From contig CAWKGD010000003.1 of assembly GCA_963849105.1 (NCBI GenBank), forward strand, positions 806,001 to 870,000: 64,000 bases of DNA, read 5' to 3'. This document shows, one piece after another, positions 50,852-58,907 of this stretch; the first letter of the stretch is position 1, and each line of letters begins with the position of its first letter. The notes below the pieces were generated by a model. It saw only the letters and a list, made by a program, of their open reading frames with translations, did not search any database and was not told the origin of the DNA. The position numbers were made by a program, and so were the translations under genes. This stretch comes from CAVRXQ01 sp963849105. Lineage in GTDB: Bacteria; Actinomycetota; Acidimicrobiia; Acidimicrobiales; Bog-793.

Positions 50852-51532
50852 GTGGCCGAAGGCGATGATGCGTTGATCGAACAGTTGCGTGCCTTCGGCG
50901 TCTCCGCGGAAGAACTCGAGCTTCTCGTGCGGAAGGCAGAGGAGGAGGAGGAGGAGGAGGCTGCGCGCGCAGCTGGCGAGCCTCCGCCTGCGCCTCCGCC
51001 CGGAGCCTTTGAACCGCTCGGCGCGCCCGGTGTCACCTCGTCGGGAAGCTCGACGGCGTCCTTCGCCTCGAGAGATGTCGGCGATGCCGAAGTGAATCGG
51101 ATGCGAGAGCGCGCGCTCGCCGAAGCCAAGGACGCTGCGGCGCAGATCCGCGCGAGCGCGATCCGGCTCGTCTCCGAGAAGCTGCAGGCCGCTGAAGATG
51201 AAGTGATGGCATTGCGCGTGCGCGCCGCGGATGAGATCGCCAAATTGCGCGCCGACACCGCGCGGGCCATGGTCGCCCGACTGCGCGAAGCCGAGGTGGA
51301 AGCGCGCGCTCTCAAGAACGCCGCAAGAGAGGAGGAGCGCGCCTTTTGGCGGGCGACGCTGCAGGAATTCTCCGAATCCCAACAACAGTTGGCCCAGGTG
51401 CGCTCGCAACTCTCGAGGCTTGTCTCCGAGATCAACGACGCGGTGGCAAGCACCGAATCGGCGGCCTATTCGATCGTCGCCCTGTGTCAAAGACGCCTCG
51501 ACGAATTACAGCGGCACATGAGGGACCGCTGA
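50852..51532 (+). CDS. Coiled-coil protein of unknown function
   Basis: A GTG start gives a 226-residue acidic protein. Residues 1-35 (DALIEQLRAFGVSAEELELL) look like a short folded or helical head, followed by a Glu run (AEEEEEEEAARAAG) and a Pro-rich linker. From about 75 to 226 it is continuous coiled coil (EVNRMRERALAEAKDAAAQI, EVMALRVRAADEIAKLRADT, QQQLAQVRSQLSRLVSEIND). DivIVA/Wag31-like or ATPase-associated proteins look similar, but no family signature is present. The antisense strand is open too, being Ser/Arg-rich shadow sequence. It may be a structural or cell-pole protein; this is a guess. Confidence 0.7.
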   Translation: MAEGDDALIEQLRAFGVSAEELELLVRKAEEEEEEEAARAAGEPPPAPPPGAFEPLGAPGVTSSGSSTASFASRDVGDAEVNRMRERALAEAKDAAAQIRASAIRLVSEKLQAAEDEVMALRVRAADEIAKLRADTARAMVARLREAEVEARALKNAAREEERAFWRATLQEFSESQQQLAQVRSQLSRLVSEINDAVASTESAAYSIVALCQRRLDELQRHMRDR

Positions 51533-51610
51533 GCCGGCAACGTCGAACTCGCAGGTGAGGCGCACGACCTGACAGCCGGATCACCCGGCCGCATCTGGAA
51601 GAATCGGGTC

Positions 51611-53119
51611 GTGACGAACGACCTCAACCTCCCCACGGTGAACCACTGGATCGACGGGAAGCCCTTCGAAGGCTCGAGGGAGCGCTTCGGCGACGTCTAT
51701 GACCCGGCGACGGGCGAGCTCACGAAAAAAGTCGCCTTCGCGTCACCGATCGACGTCGACGCCGCCGTGCTCTCCGCCACGGCGGCGTTTCCCAGCTGGA
51801 AGGCGACCTCCCTCTCAAGGCGCGTCCAGTTCCTCTATGAGTTCCGCGAGCTGTTGAACGCGCGCAAGGGAGAGCTCGCCGAGATCATCACCTCGGAGCA
51901 CGGCAAAGTGCGCGCCGATGCACTCGGAGAGATCACGCGCGCGCTCGAAACCGTCGAATTCGCGTGCGGCATTCCGCAACTGTTGAAAGGTGGCTACTCC
52001 TCGACCGTCTCGACCGATATCGACGTCTATTCGATGCGTCAACCGCTCGGCGTCGCGGGGATCATCAGCCCCTTCAACTTCCCGGCGATGGTGCCATGCT
52101 GGTTCTTCCCGATCGCCATCGCGATCGGCAACACGGTTGTTGTGAAACCGAGCGAGAAGGACCCTTCAGCGGCGAACTGGTTCGGTGAGCTCTGGGCAGA
52201 GGTCGGACTCCCCGCCGGTGTGTACAACGTCGTCCACGGCGACAAGGTCGCGGTCGACCGGTTATTGGAACACCCCGGCGTCGCATCGATCTCGTTCGTC
52301 GGATCGACGCCGATCGCGCGCTATGTGTACGAGAACGGCACACGCGCGGGTAAGCGCGTGCAGGCGCTCGGCGGGGCGAAGAATCACATGGTCGTCCTTC
52401 CCGATGCCGACATCGATCTCGCCGCCGACGCGGCAGTGAACGCGGGCTTCGGCTCGGCGGGCGAACGGTGTATGGCGATCTCCGCGATCGTCGCGGTCGA
52501 GCCGATCGGCGACGCACTCGTCAAAAAGATCGCCGAGCGCATCGGCACCTTGAAGGTCGGCGATGGACGTCGTGACACCGACATGGGCCCGCTCGTCACG
52601 ATGACGCACCGCGACAAGGTGGCGAGCTATCTCGACGCCGGCATCGAAGCGGGGGCAAGCCTTGTCGTCGACGGGCGGAAGACGTCGATCGACGGATCTC
52701 CCGACGGGTTCTGGTTCGGCCCGACGCTGTTCGATCGGGTGCGCCCCGAGATGACGATCTACACCGACGAGATCTTCGGCCCGGTACTGTCGGTGTTACG
52801 GGTGCGCACCTATGACGAGGCGCTCGCGCTCGTGAATGACAATCCGTGGGGCAACGGCACGGCGATCTTCACGAATGACGGCGGCGCGGCGCGGCGCTTC
52901 CAAGAAGAGGTCCAAGTCGGCATGGTCGGGATCAACGTGCCGATCCCTGTGCCAGTTTCGTACTACTCCTTCGGCGGCTGGAAGAGCTCGCTGTACGGCG
53001 ACACCCACGCCTACGGTCCGGACGGAGTGCACTTCTTCACCCGGACGAAAGTCGTGACGAGCCGCTGGCCGAACCCGAGGCACGGCGGCATCAACCTCGG
53101 TTTCCCGCAGAACACCTAA
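51611..53119 (+). CDS. mmsA: CoA-acylating methylmalonate-semialdehyde dehydrogenase
   Basis: A GTG start gives 502 residues. Family features: VNHWIDGKPFEGSRERFGDV, YSMRQPLGVAGIISPFNFPA, FPIAIAIGNTVVVKPSEKDP, ISFVGSTPIARYVYENGTRA, GGAKNHMVVLPDADIDLAAD, nucleophile Cys287 in FGSAGERCMAISA, and the C-terminal SYYSFGGWKSSLYGDTHAYG, FFTRTKVVTSRWP. The absence of the usual catalytic Glu (GGAKNH in place of ELGG) is typical of CoA-dependent MMSDH. It converts methylmalonate or malonate semialdehyde to propionyl-CoA or acetyl-CoA in valine, inositol or beta-alanine breakdown. The aminotransferase follows 40 bp later. Confidence 0.95.
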   Translation: MTNDLNLPTVNHWIDGKPFEGSRERFGDVYDPATGELTKKVAFASPIDVDAAVLSATAAFPSWKATSLSRRVQFLYEFRELLNARKGELAEIITSEHGKVRADALGEITRALETVEFACGIPQLLKGGYSSTVSTDIDVYSMRQPLGVAGIISPFNFPAMVPCWFFPIAIAIGNTVVVKPSEKDPSAANWFGELWAEVGLPAGVYNVVHGDKVAVDRLLEHPGVASISFVGSTPIARYVYENGTRAGKRVQALGGAKNHMVVLPDADIDLAADAAVNAGFGSAGERCMAISAIVAVEPIGDALVKKIAERIGTLKVGDGRRDTDMGPLVTMTHRDKVASYLDAGIEAGASLVVDGRKTSIDGSPDGFWFGPTLFDRVRPEMTIYTDEIFGPVLSVLRVRTYDEALALVNDNPWGNGTAIFTNDGGAARRFQEEVQVGMVGINVPIPVPVSYYSFGGWKSSLYGDTHAYGPDGVHFFTRTKVVTSRWPNPRHGGINLGFPQNT

Positions 53120-53159
53120 GACACGGTCGTGTGACGAAGGAGCAGACGAAGGAGTAAGC

Positions 53160-54518
53160 GTGAGCCCGAAGCCGATCAACGACCCCGAACTCGCCCGCCA
53201 GGTGTTCGCGAACGACCGGGCGCGGGTCTTCCACTCCTGGTCGGCGCAGGCGCTCATCAAGCCGATGGCGATCGCCGCCGCGGAGGGCGTCTACCTCTAC
53301 GACTACGAGGGGAACCGCTTTTTCGATTTCGCGTCGCAGCTCGTCAACGTGAACATCGGCCACCAACACCCGAAGGTCGTCGCTGCGATCCAAAAACAGG
53401 CCGCCGAGATGTGCACCATCTCGCCGCACCACGCCGTCGCGGTGCGCAACGAGGCGGCGCGCCTGATCATCGAGCTCGCTCCGGAGCGTCTGAACAGGGT
53501 CTTTTTCACGAACGCCGGTACGGAAGCGGTCGAGCACGCGACGCGCCTCGCGCGCCTGCACACCGGACGGATCAAGGTGTTGTCGGCCTACCGCTCGTAC
53601 CACGGCTCGACGCAGATGTCGATCAACCTCACCGGAGACCCGCGGCGTTGGGCGAACGACTACGGCAGCGCCGGCGTCGTCCACTTCTTCGGGCCGTTCC
53701 TCTACCGCTCGCCGTTCCATGCCGGGAGCGAAGAAGAAGAGAATGCGCGGGCGCTCGAGCACTTGGAAGAGGTGATCGCCTTCGAAGGACCGTCGACGAT
53801 CGCCGCGATCGTGCTCGAGACGATCCCCGGCACCGCCGGCATCATGCCACCACCTCCTGGATACCTGGCCGGGGTGCGCGAGCTTTGCGACCGTCACGGG
53901 ATCGTCTATGTCGCCGACGAGGTGATGTGCGGCTTCGGCCGCACGGGCAAGTGGTTCGGGTTCGAGCACTACGGCGTCGAGCCGGACCTGATCGCCTTCG
54001 CGAAGGGCGTCACCTCGGGATACGTGCCGCTCGGCGGCGTGATCATCGCCGAGGAGATCGCACACACCTTTGACGAACGAGCCTTTCCGGGTGGTTCCAC
54101 CTACTCGGGGCATCCGCTCGCCTCCGCGGCGGCGATAGCGACGATTAACGCGATGCGCGACGAGCGGATCGTCGAGAACGCGGCCGAGATCGGTCGTGGA
54201 GTGTTCGGTCCTGGTCTTGCAGAATTGCAAGACCACCACCCCGCGATCGGGGATGTGCGCGGACTCGGTTGCTTCTGGGCCCTCGACTTGGTCGTCGACC
54301 GGGCGACGAAAGAGCCGGTCGCGCCCTACGGCGGCACCTCAGAGGCGATGAACGAGTTCGCTGCGGCGTGCAAAGAGCGCGGTCTGATCCCGTTCACGAA
54401 CTTCAATCGCACCCATGTCGTTCCGCCGCTGACGATCACTCCGGACGAGGCGCGCGCCGGTCTGGCGATTCTGGACGAGGCACTGAAGGTCGTCGACGCC
54501 CACTACGAGGGCGGCTGA
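53160..54518 (+). CDS. Class-III (omega) aminotransferase
   Basis: GTG 53160 follows AAGGAG by 5 nt. The 452-residue protein is a class-III PLP aminotransferase: YDYEGNRFFDFASQLVNVNI, NIGHQHPKVVAAIQKQ, FFTNAGTEAVEHATRLARLH, YRSYHGSTQMSINLTGDPR, VLETIPGTAGIMPPP, YVADEVMCGFGRTGKWFGFE and PLP-lysine 282 in IAFAKGVTSGYVPLGG. It resembles beta-alanine/taurine:pyruvate aminotransferases. With the adjacent semialdehyde dehydrogenase it could convert beta-alanine (or 3-aminoisobutyrate) to malonate (or methylmalonate) semialdehyde and then to acyl-CoA. That coupling is inferred from adjacency. Confidence 0.93.
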   Translation: MSPKPINDPELARQVFANDRARVFHSWSAQALIKPMAIAAAEGVYLYDYEGNRFFDFASQLVNVNIGHQHPKVVAAIQKQAAEMCTISPHHAVAVRNEAARLIIELAPERLNRVFFTNAGTEAVEHATRLARLHTGRIKVLSAYRSYHGSTQMSINLTGDPRRWANDYGSAGVVHFFGPFLYRSPFHAGSEEEENARALEHLEEVIAFEGPSTIAAIVLETIPGTAGIMPPPPGYLAGVRELCDRHGIVYVADEVMCGFGRTGKWFGFEHYGVEPDLIAFAKGVTSGYVPLGGVIIAEEIAHTFDERAFPGGSTYSGHPLASAAAIATINAMRDERIVENAAEIGRGVFGPGLAELQDHHPAIGDVRGLGCFWALDLVVDRATKEPVAPYGGTSEAMNEFAAACKERGLIPFTNFNRTHVVPPLTITPDEARAGLAILDEALKVVDAHYEGG

Positions 54519-54572
54519 AGCCGCCGAAGTTCGGCGCTCCGCTCCGCGAACAGCGGAGACCTAAGCGGAGCG
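54510..54572 (+). terminator. Hairpins at the end of the aminotransferase gene
   Basis: GGCGGC-TGAA-GCCGCC (54510-54525) is a perfect stem that includes the stop codon. CGCTCCGCT (54535-54543) pairs with AGCGGAGCG (54564-54572), with an alternative inner CTCCGC/GCGGAG. No U-tract follows, as is common for actinobacterial terminators. The next gene starts 46 bp after the second hairpin. Confidence 0.5.
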
Positions 54573-54617
54573 ACGCCCGCCCCAACCGGCCACGCCGCCC
54601 TTTGCTACAACGGCTGG

Positions 54618-55631
54618 GTGGTCCTGCGTATCGAACGCGTCCTCGATGACTCGCGAACCAACGACTGGCACGCCGTCGGCGTCGCGGCAATTGCGCTCGA
54701 CCAGCCAGATCTGGTGGAGGATCCCGTCGACGAGATGCGCGCGCAACTCCCCGACGGAGCGCCCTCCTGGCAACAGGAGTTCTACGCCGGCTACCGGGGC
54801 GACGTTCCGGTGGCGCGTGGCTTGTTGCAGCTCCCGACCCGGGACAATCTCAAGCTCGCCGACTTGAGGATCGAAGTCGTGCCCGCCCACCGCCGGAGCG
54901 GTTTCGGGCGCGCGATGTTCGAGCACCTCCGCGAACGTGCGGTGGCACGCGGACGATCGATCCTCGTTGGGGAGGTGCCAGGCCCGCTCGATGCAGACGC
55001 TCCCGGCGACGGATTCGCCTTGTCGCTCGGCGCGAAGCAGGTGTTGCGAGTCATCCGCTCGGTCCTCGAAGTGAACGAGATCTGGTTGTCGAAGCTCGAG
55101 GGGCTCGAGCACGAAGCGCGCGCGCACGCCTCGGATTACGAGGTCGTTTCCTGGGTCGATCATGCGCCCAACCACCTCGTCGACGAGGTCGCGGCGTTGC
55201 TCGCTCGCATGGTCAGGGACGCGCCGATGGGGGACATGCAGATCGGTGCCGAGGTCTGGGACCGAGCACGGGTTCGAGAGTGGGAGGGCGATTCGGTGCG
55301 CTGGAAACGCGCACGGTTCGTAACGGGCGCACGCAGCCTTTCGGACGGACGCCTCGTCGCCCTCACCGAAATCGGGGTTTCGCGCATCCAGCCCCTGATC
55401 GCCTACCAGTGGGACACGATCGTTGGCCCGGAACATCGAGGACACCGACTCGGTCTTTTGGTGAAGGCCGTGAACGGCCGCCGCCTGATCGCCGCGATGC
55501 CCGACACGAAAAGGATCGTGACGCACAATGCCGAGACGAACGAATTCATGATCGCCGTCAATGAACGGCTCGGGTTTCGGGCCGGCGCCCGCAACTCGGA
55601 GTGGCAGCTCGAGTTGGCCGAGACGGAGTGA
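54618..55631 (+). CDS. Tandem GNAT acetyltransferase
   Basis: The 337-residue product (GTG start) contains two GNAT modules. The first has LRIEVVPAHRRSGFGRAMFE with the RRxGxG acetyl-CoA loop. The second has YQWDTIVGPEHRGHRLGLLV, AMPDTKRIVTHNAETNEFMI and AVNERLGFRAG. Two-module GNAT proteins are widespread in actinobacteria, and the second half resembles N-acetyltransferases acting on amines or antibiotics. The substrate is unknown. It lies 100 bp after the aminotransferase and 39 bp before the oxidoreductase, so weak coupling is possible. Confidence 0.88.
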   Translation: MVLRIERVLDDSRTNDWHAVGVAAIALDQPDLVEDPVDEMRAQLPDGAPSWQQEFYAGYRGDVPVARGLLQLPTRDNLKLADLRIEVVPAHRRSGFGRAMFEHLRERAVARGRSILVGEVPGPLDADAPGDGFALSLGAKQVLRVIRSVLEVNEIWLSKLEGLEHEARAHASDYEVVSWVDHAPNHLVDEVAALLARMVRDAPMGDMQIGAEVWDRARVREWEGDSVRWKRARFVTGARSLSDGRLVALTEIGVSRIQPLIAYQWDTIVGPEHRGHRLGLLVKAVNGRRLIAAMPDTKRIVTHNAETNEFMIAVNERLGFRAGARNSEWQLELAETE

Positions 55632-55669
55632 TCAGCTGCGAGGGGGGCGATGAGCCGTAACGTCGCGGC

Positions 55670-56536
55670 GTGGAGTTCGGGACGGTCATCTTGCCCGAGG
55701 CACGCTGGCGCGACTCGGTGGCGACCTGGCAGCGGGCGGAAGAACTCGGCTTCACGCACGTCTGGACGTACGATCACCTCGCCTGGCGGGGCTTTCGCGA
55801 TGACCCCTGGTTCACGGCGATCCCACTCCTGACCGCCGTCGCGGCGGCGACGAGTCGAGTGGCGCTCGGCACACTCGTCGCCTCACCGAATTTCCGTCAT
55901 CCGCTCACCTTCGCGAAGGACTTGATCACCCTGGACGACATATCGCAGGGCCGCGTGATCGCCGGAATCGGTGCAGGGGGTCAAGGCTGGGACGCGACGA
56001 TGCTCGGCCAGGACGCGTGGTCGACGCGCGAGCGCGCCGAGCGATTCGCCGAGTTCGTCGAACTGACCGAACTGCTCTTCCGCGAACCGAAGGTGACGTG
56101 GAAGGGCAAGTACTACGCCGTCGACGAAGCACGCACGTTTCCAGGGTGCGTCCAGCAGCCGCGCCTTCGGCTGGCGATCGCAGCTGGTGGCGCGCGCTCG
56201 ATGCGGGTCGCAGCGCGATTCGGTGAGTACTGGGTGACGATCGGCGACTACGAGAAGGGAGCACTCGACCCGGCTTCGGCCGTCGCGCTCGTGAAGTCGC
56301 AGATCGGCGGGCTCGAGCAAGCTTGCGACGCGGTCGGTCGAGACCCCGCGAGCCTGCGACACCTCGTTCTGACCGGATTCCTCATCGACCCGGCGCTCGA
56401 CTCGAGGGACGCATTCTTCGATGCCGTCGGTCGCTACGCGGAAGTCGGCGTCACCGACCTCGTCGTCCACTGGCCACGCTCGACCGATCCCTACCGGGCG
56501 GACCTGCGCGTCTTCGAATCGGTTTTCGGGGGTTAG
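55670..56536 (+). CDS. LLM-class (F420/flavin-dependent) oxidoreductase
   Basis: GTG 55670 gives 288 residues, the usual size of luciferase-like monooxygenase-fold proteins. Motifs: EELGFTHVWTYDHLAWRGFR, LLTAVAAATSRVALGTLVAS, PNFRHPLTFAKDLITLDDIS, QGRVIAGIGAGGQGWDATML, and RLRLAIAAGGARSMRVAARF. The (beta/alpha)8 fold binds F420 or FMN. Together with the DDN-like protein at 23837 it supports F420 use by the organism. The substrate is unknown. No signal peptide; cytoplasmic. Confidence 0.92.
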   Translation: MEFGTVILPEARWRDSVATWQRAEELGFTHVWTYDHLAWRGFRDDPWFTAIPLLTAVAAATSRVALGTLVASPNFRHPLTFAKDLITLDDISQGRVIAGIGAGGQGWDATMLGQDAWSTRERAERFAEFVELTELLFREPKVTWKGKYYAVDEARTFPGCVQQPRLRLAIAAGGARSMRVAARFGEYWVTIGDYEKGALDPASAVALVKSQIGGLEQACDAVGRDPASLRHLVLTGFLIDPALDSRDAFFDAVGRYAEVGVTDLVVHWPRSTDPYRADLRVFESVFGG

Positions 56537-56595
56537 GCGGGCCGGAGGGGATCATCGAGCGTCATCAACAGCACACAGATTCGACACGGCTGGGA

Positions 56596-56928
56596 ATGCT
56601 GGAAGCACTCTCCGAAGCGCGAAGTCAGACGCTCGAGCGGCTCGAGGACATCGCCGCCGAGATCGACGAGATCGTGCGGGCATCTGATGGCGCGAACGCA
56701 GATGACGAGCACGACCCGGAGGGATCGACGATCGCCTTTGAGCGGGCGCGTGCCACATCACTGCTGAATCAGGCGGAGAGCGATCTTGTTGCGCTCGATC
56801 GCGCGATCGATCGGTTGTATGACGGCAGCTTCGGTGTCTGTGAAGACTGTGGCCACACAATTCCGCTTGAGCGTCTCAGCGCGCTGCCGACGACGACAAG
56901 GTGTGTGCGATGTGCCGGAGCTCGCTGA
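56596..56928 (+). CDS. DksA/TraR-type zinc finger protein
   Basis: ATG 56596 is the first standard start and gives 110 residues. The protein has a coiled-coil hairpin (LEALSEARSQTLERLEDIAA, SLLNQAESDLVALDRAIDRL) and a C4 zinc finger VCEDCGHTIPLERLSALPTT, TRCVRCAG. This matches the RNA-polymerase-binding DksA/TraR family, though the tip residues cannot be assessed. A coding-like extension IIERHQQHTDSTRLG lies directly upstream in frame, preceded by GGAGGGG, but without ATG/GTG/TTG. So either a rare ATC start is used or the start codon is mutated. It lies 60 bp after the oxidoreductase stop. Confidence 0.85.
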   Translation: MLEALSEARSQTLERLEDIAAEIDEIVRASDGANADDEHDPEGSTIAFERARATSLLNQAESDLVALDRAIDRLYDGSFGVCEDCGHTIPLERLSALPTTTRCVRCAGAR

Positions 56929-56946
56929 CGCGATCGGATCGTCCGC

Positions 56947-58344
56947 CTACTGGCGCGGCTTCTGCGCGGCGCGAGCCAGGCGCAGGACGGCCCCAAGGCT
57001 GCGATCGATGTCGTCGCTGGTCGTCGCCCACCCGCTGACGCTGACCCGCATGCCACGGCGTCCCTGCCAGGTTGTCGGTCCACACCAGCACGTCCCGTCG
57101 GCTTGGACGGCGGCGGTGACGTGGTCAGTTTCCGCGTCCGAACCGAAACTCACGACGACCTGATTCAAAACGACGTCGTTCAGCACGGCGAAGCCCGCCT
57201 CGCGCATCCCATCAGCGAACCGCCTGGCGAGCGCACAAGAGTGAGCGACGAGCGTCGACACCCCTTCGCGCCCGAGCGTCGCGAGCACGGCCCAGACTTC
57301 AGCCCCCCTCGCTCGCTGGGACGACTGCGGGGTGAAGAGCCCGGGTTCGCGATCCGAGGTTTCGACGTAGTAGGCGGCATGCGCCTGCATCGCGTCGAAA
57401 AGGGTGTGTCCGTCGCGTACGAGGGCGATTCCACAGTCGTGGGTGGTGTTCAGCCACTTGTGCGCGTCGGTCGCCCACGAATCTGCCGATGTGATGCCGC
57501 CGGTGACCGACGCGAACGTGGAATTCGCGAGCGCCCACAGCCCGAAAGCGCCATCGACGTGCACCCACGCTCGCCGACTATGCGCCCACTCGACGAGAGG
57601 TGGGAACGGATCGAAGGCGCCGGAGTTCACGTTGCCCGCCTGGAGACAGACGATCGCCGGAGTCGCGATGTCAGGAAGGGATTCGGCGAGGACGCGCCCC
57701 TGGTCGTCGACGGGTAGGCGAACGACACGTTCTCGACCCAGGCCGATGAGGCCGAGCGCCTTGTGCACGGTGGTATGGGCCTCGGCCCCGACAACGACGG
57801 TCACCTCTGGCGCACCGACGAGCCCGAGTGCCGTGGCGTCCCAACCGGCCTGCTTCAGGGTCGCGTCTCGGGCTGCGGCAAGGCAGGCGGCGTTCGCCAT
57901 CGTCGCCCCCGTGACGAAGCCACCCCCAGCTCCCTCGGGCAGCCCAAAGAGCTCGGAGAGCCAGCGGAGGGCGACGTCGTCAAGGCGGGCCGCGACGGGC
58001 GAGAGGGCGCGCAGGCCTGCGTTCTGGTCCCACGCGTCGAGCAGCCAGGAAGCGGCGACGGCGATGGGGAGGGCGCCGCCGACCACGAATCCGAAATAGC
58101 GCGGGCCGGCGCTCGCGATGGTCGCCGGCGAGCCCACCTCGTCGAGCCGAGCGAGCGTTTCGAAAGGCGAAAAGCCGCGCTCCGGCAGGACGAAGTCGAG
58201 CGCGTCGAGGGCCGCGACCGCCTCTTTCGGCGGACCGACCCTGCGCCCGCCGACCGCTTCGAGGTAGTCCCGAGCCCGCCTGGCGGCGTCCACCAGCAGT
58301 TCATCCCTGTCCTTGAGGGCTGATCGGATCTCGTCATCGCGCAT
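56947..58344 (-). CDS. PLP-dependent group II (aromatic amino-acid type) decarboxylase
   Basis: ATG 58344 with AAAGG upstream gives 465 residues. The group II decarboxylase fold is seen in SPATIASAGPRYFGFVVGGA, SELFGLPEGAGGGFVTGATM, ANAACLAAARDATLKQAGWD, VTVVVGAEAHTTVHKALGLI, WVHVDGAFGLWALANSTFAS and the PLP lysine in SWATDAHKWLNTTHDCGIAL. It decarboxylates an amino acid (aromatic, glutamate or aspartate-like) or acts as a related lyase; the substrate is not fixed by these motifs. It converges on the DksA/TraR-type gene 18 bp away. Confidence 0.92.
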   Translation of the reverse strand: MRDDEIRSALKDRDELLVDAARRARDYLEAVGGRRVGPPKEAVAALDALDFVLPERGFSPFETLARLDEVGSPATIASAGPRYFGFVVGGALPIAVAASWLLDAWDQNAGLRALSPVAARLDDVALRWLSELFGLPEGAGGGFVTGATMANAACLAAARDATLKQAGWDATALGLVGAPEVTVVVGAEAHTTVHKALGLIGLGRERVVRLPVDDQGRVLAESLPDIATPAIVCLQAGNVNSGAFDPFPPLVEWAHSRRAWVHVDGAFGLWALANSTFASVTGGITSADSWATDAHKWLNTTHDCGIALVRDGHTLFDAMQAHAAYYVETSDREPGLFTPQSSQRARGAEVWAVLATLGREGVSTLVAHSCALARRFADGMREAGFAVLNDVVLNQVVVSFGSDAETDHVTAAVQADGTCWCGPTTWQGRRGMRVSVSGWATTSDDIDRSLGAVLRLARAAQKPRQ

Positions 58345-58457
58345 CGTGTTGGCCTTTCGCGGGCTTTACCGCCCTCGTCCCGTCGATGGGGCCGACGGGT
58401 CGCAGAAGATTCCTCCGCCGATAGCGTCGCCGAATTTCCGCCGGAAAGGAACCATTG

Positions 58458-58808
58458 GCATGAGCGACTCGCGCGCCTTCGACGCGTACTCGGCGACGAT
58501 CGTCCGCATCGCCGAAGGCGCTGCCGAGGGTGGCGAGCTTGCGGATGGCGAAGCGACGCGGTCCGCGCCGGGAGAGCGACCGTGATCACCGCCGACGGCT
58601 TCCTGTTGACGAGCGCGCACGTCGTCGAGGGTTCTGACGATGCTGGCGCTGTTCAGCGGCGGCAGCGAGGTTCGCGCCGACGCTACGCGTCGGTCAGCTC
58701 GTCGTCCCTCGGCAGCCCGCTCGGGTTGTCGGGAAGCGTCACGGCAGGAATCGTGTCGGGGCTTGGGCGCTCGCTGCCGACGCGTGCCGGACGAGTGGTC
58801 GACGCATA
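58458..58808 (+). pseudogene. Trypsin-like (HtrA/S1C) serine protease pseudogene
   Basis: ATG 58458 (with GGAAAGGA upstream) opens as SDSRAFDAYSATIVRIAEGA and stops after 42 codons. Downstream in other frames come ITADGFLLTSAHVVEGSDDA (the His of the catalytic triad in SAHVVEG), FSGGSEVRADA, LRVGQLVV, then LGSPLGLSGSVTAGIVSGLG and RSLPTRAGRVVDA. This is the usual order of an HtrA/DegP-like protease, but the central part with the catalytic Asp and everything after RVVD (with the active-site Ser) is missing, and at least two frameshifts are needed. It is non-functional. Confidence 0.8.
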
Positions 58809-58907
58809 GATACGCCTGGGGGTCCGCTCGCCAGCATTGTCGCAGGAGAAGAGACATGGCGCGAGATAGTTGACTCGAGAAGTGACAAAATTGGTCGGAG
58901 GGTCACC

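Noticed and set aside
50825..51490. Minus-strand ORFs antisense to the coiled-coil gene.
   Set aside because: These are Ser/Arg/Ala-rich shadows of a repetitive Glu/Ala/Arg coding strand, without ribosome sites.
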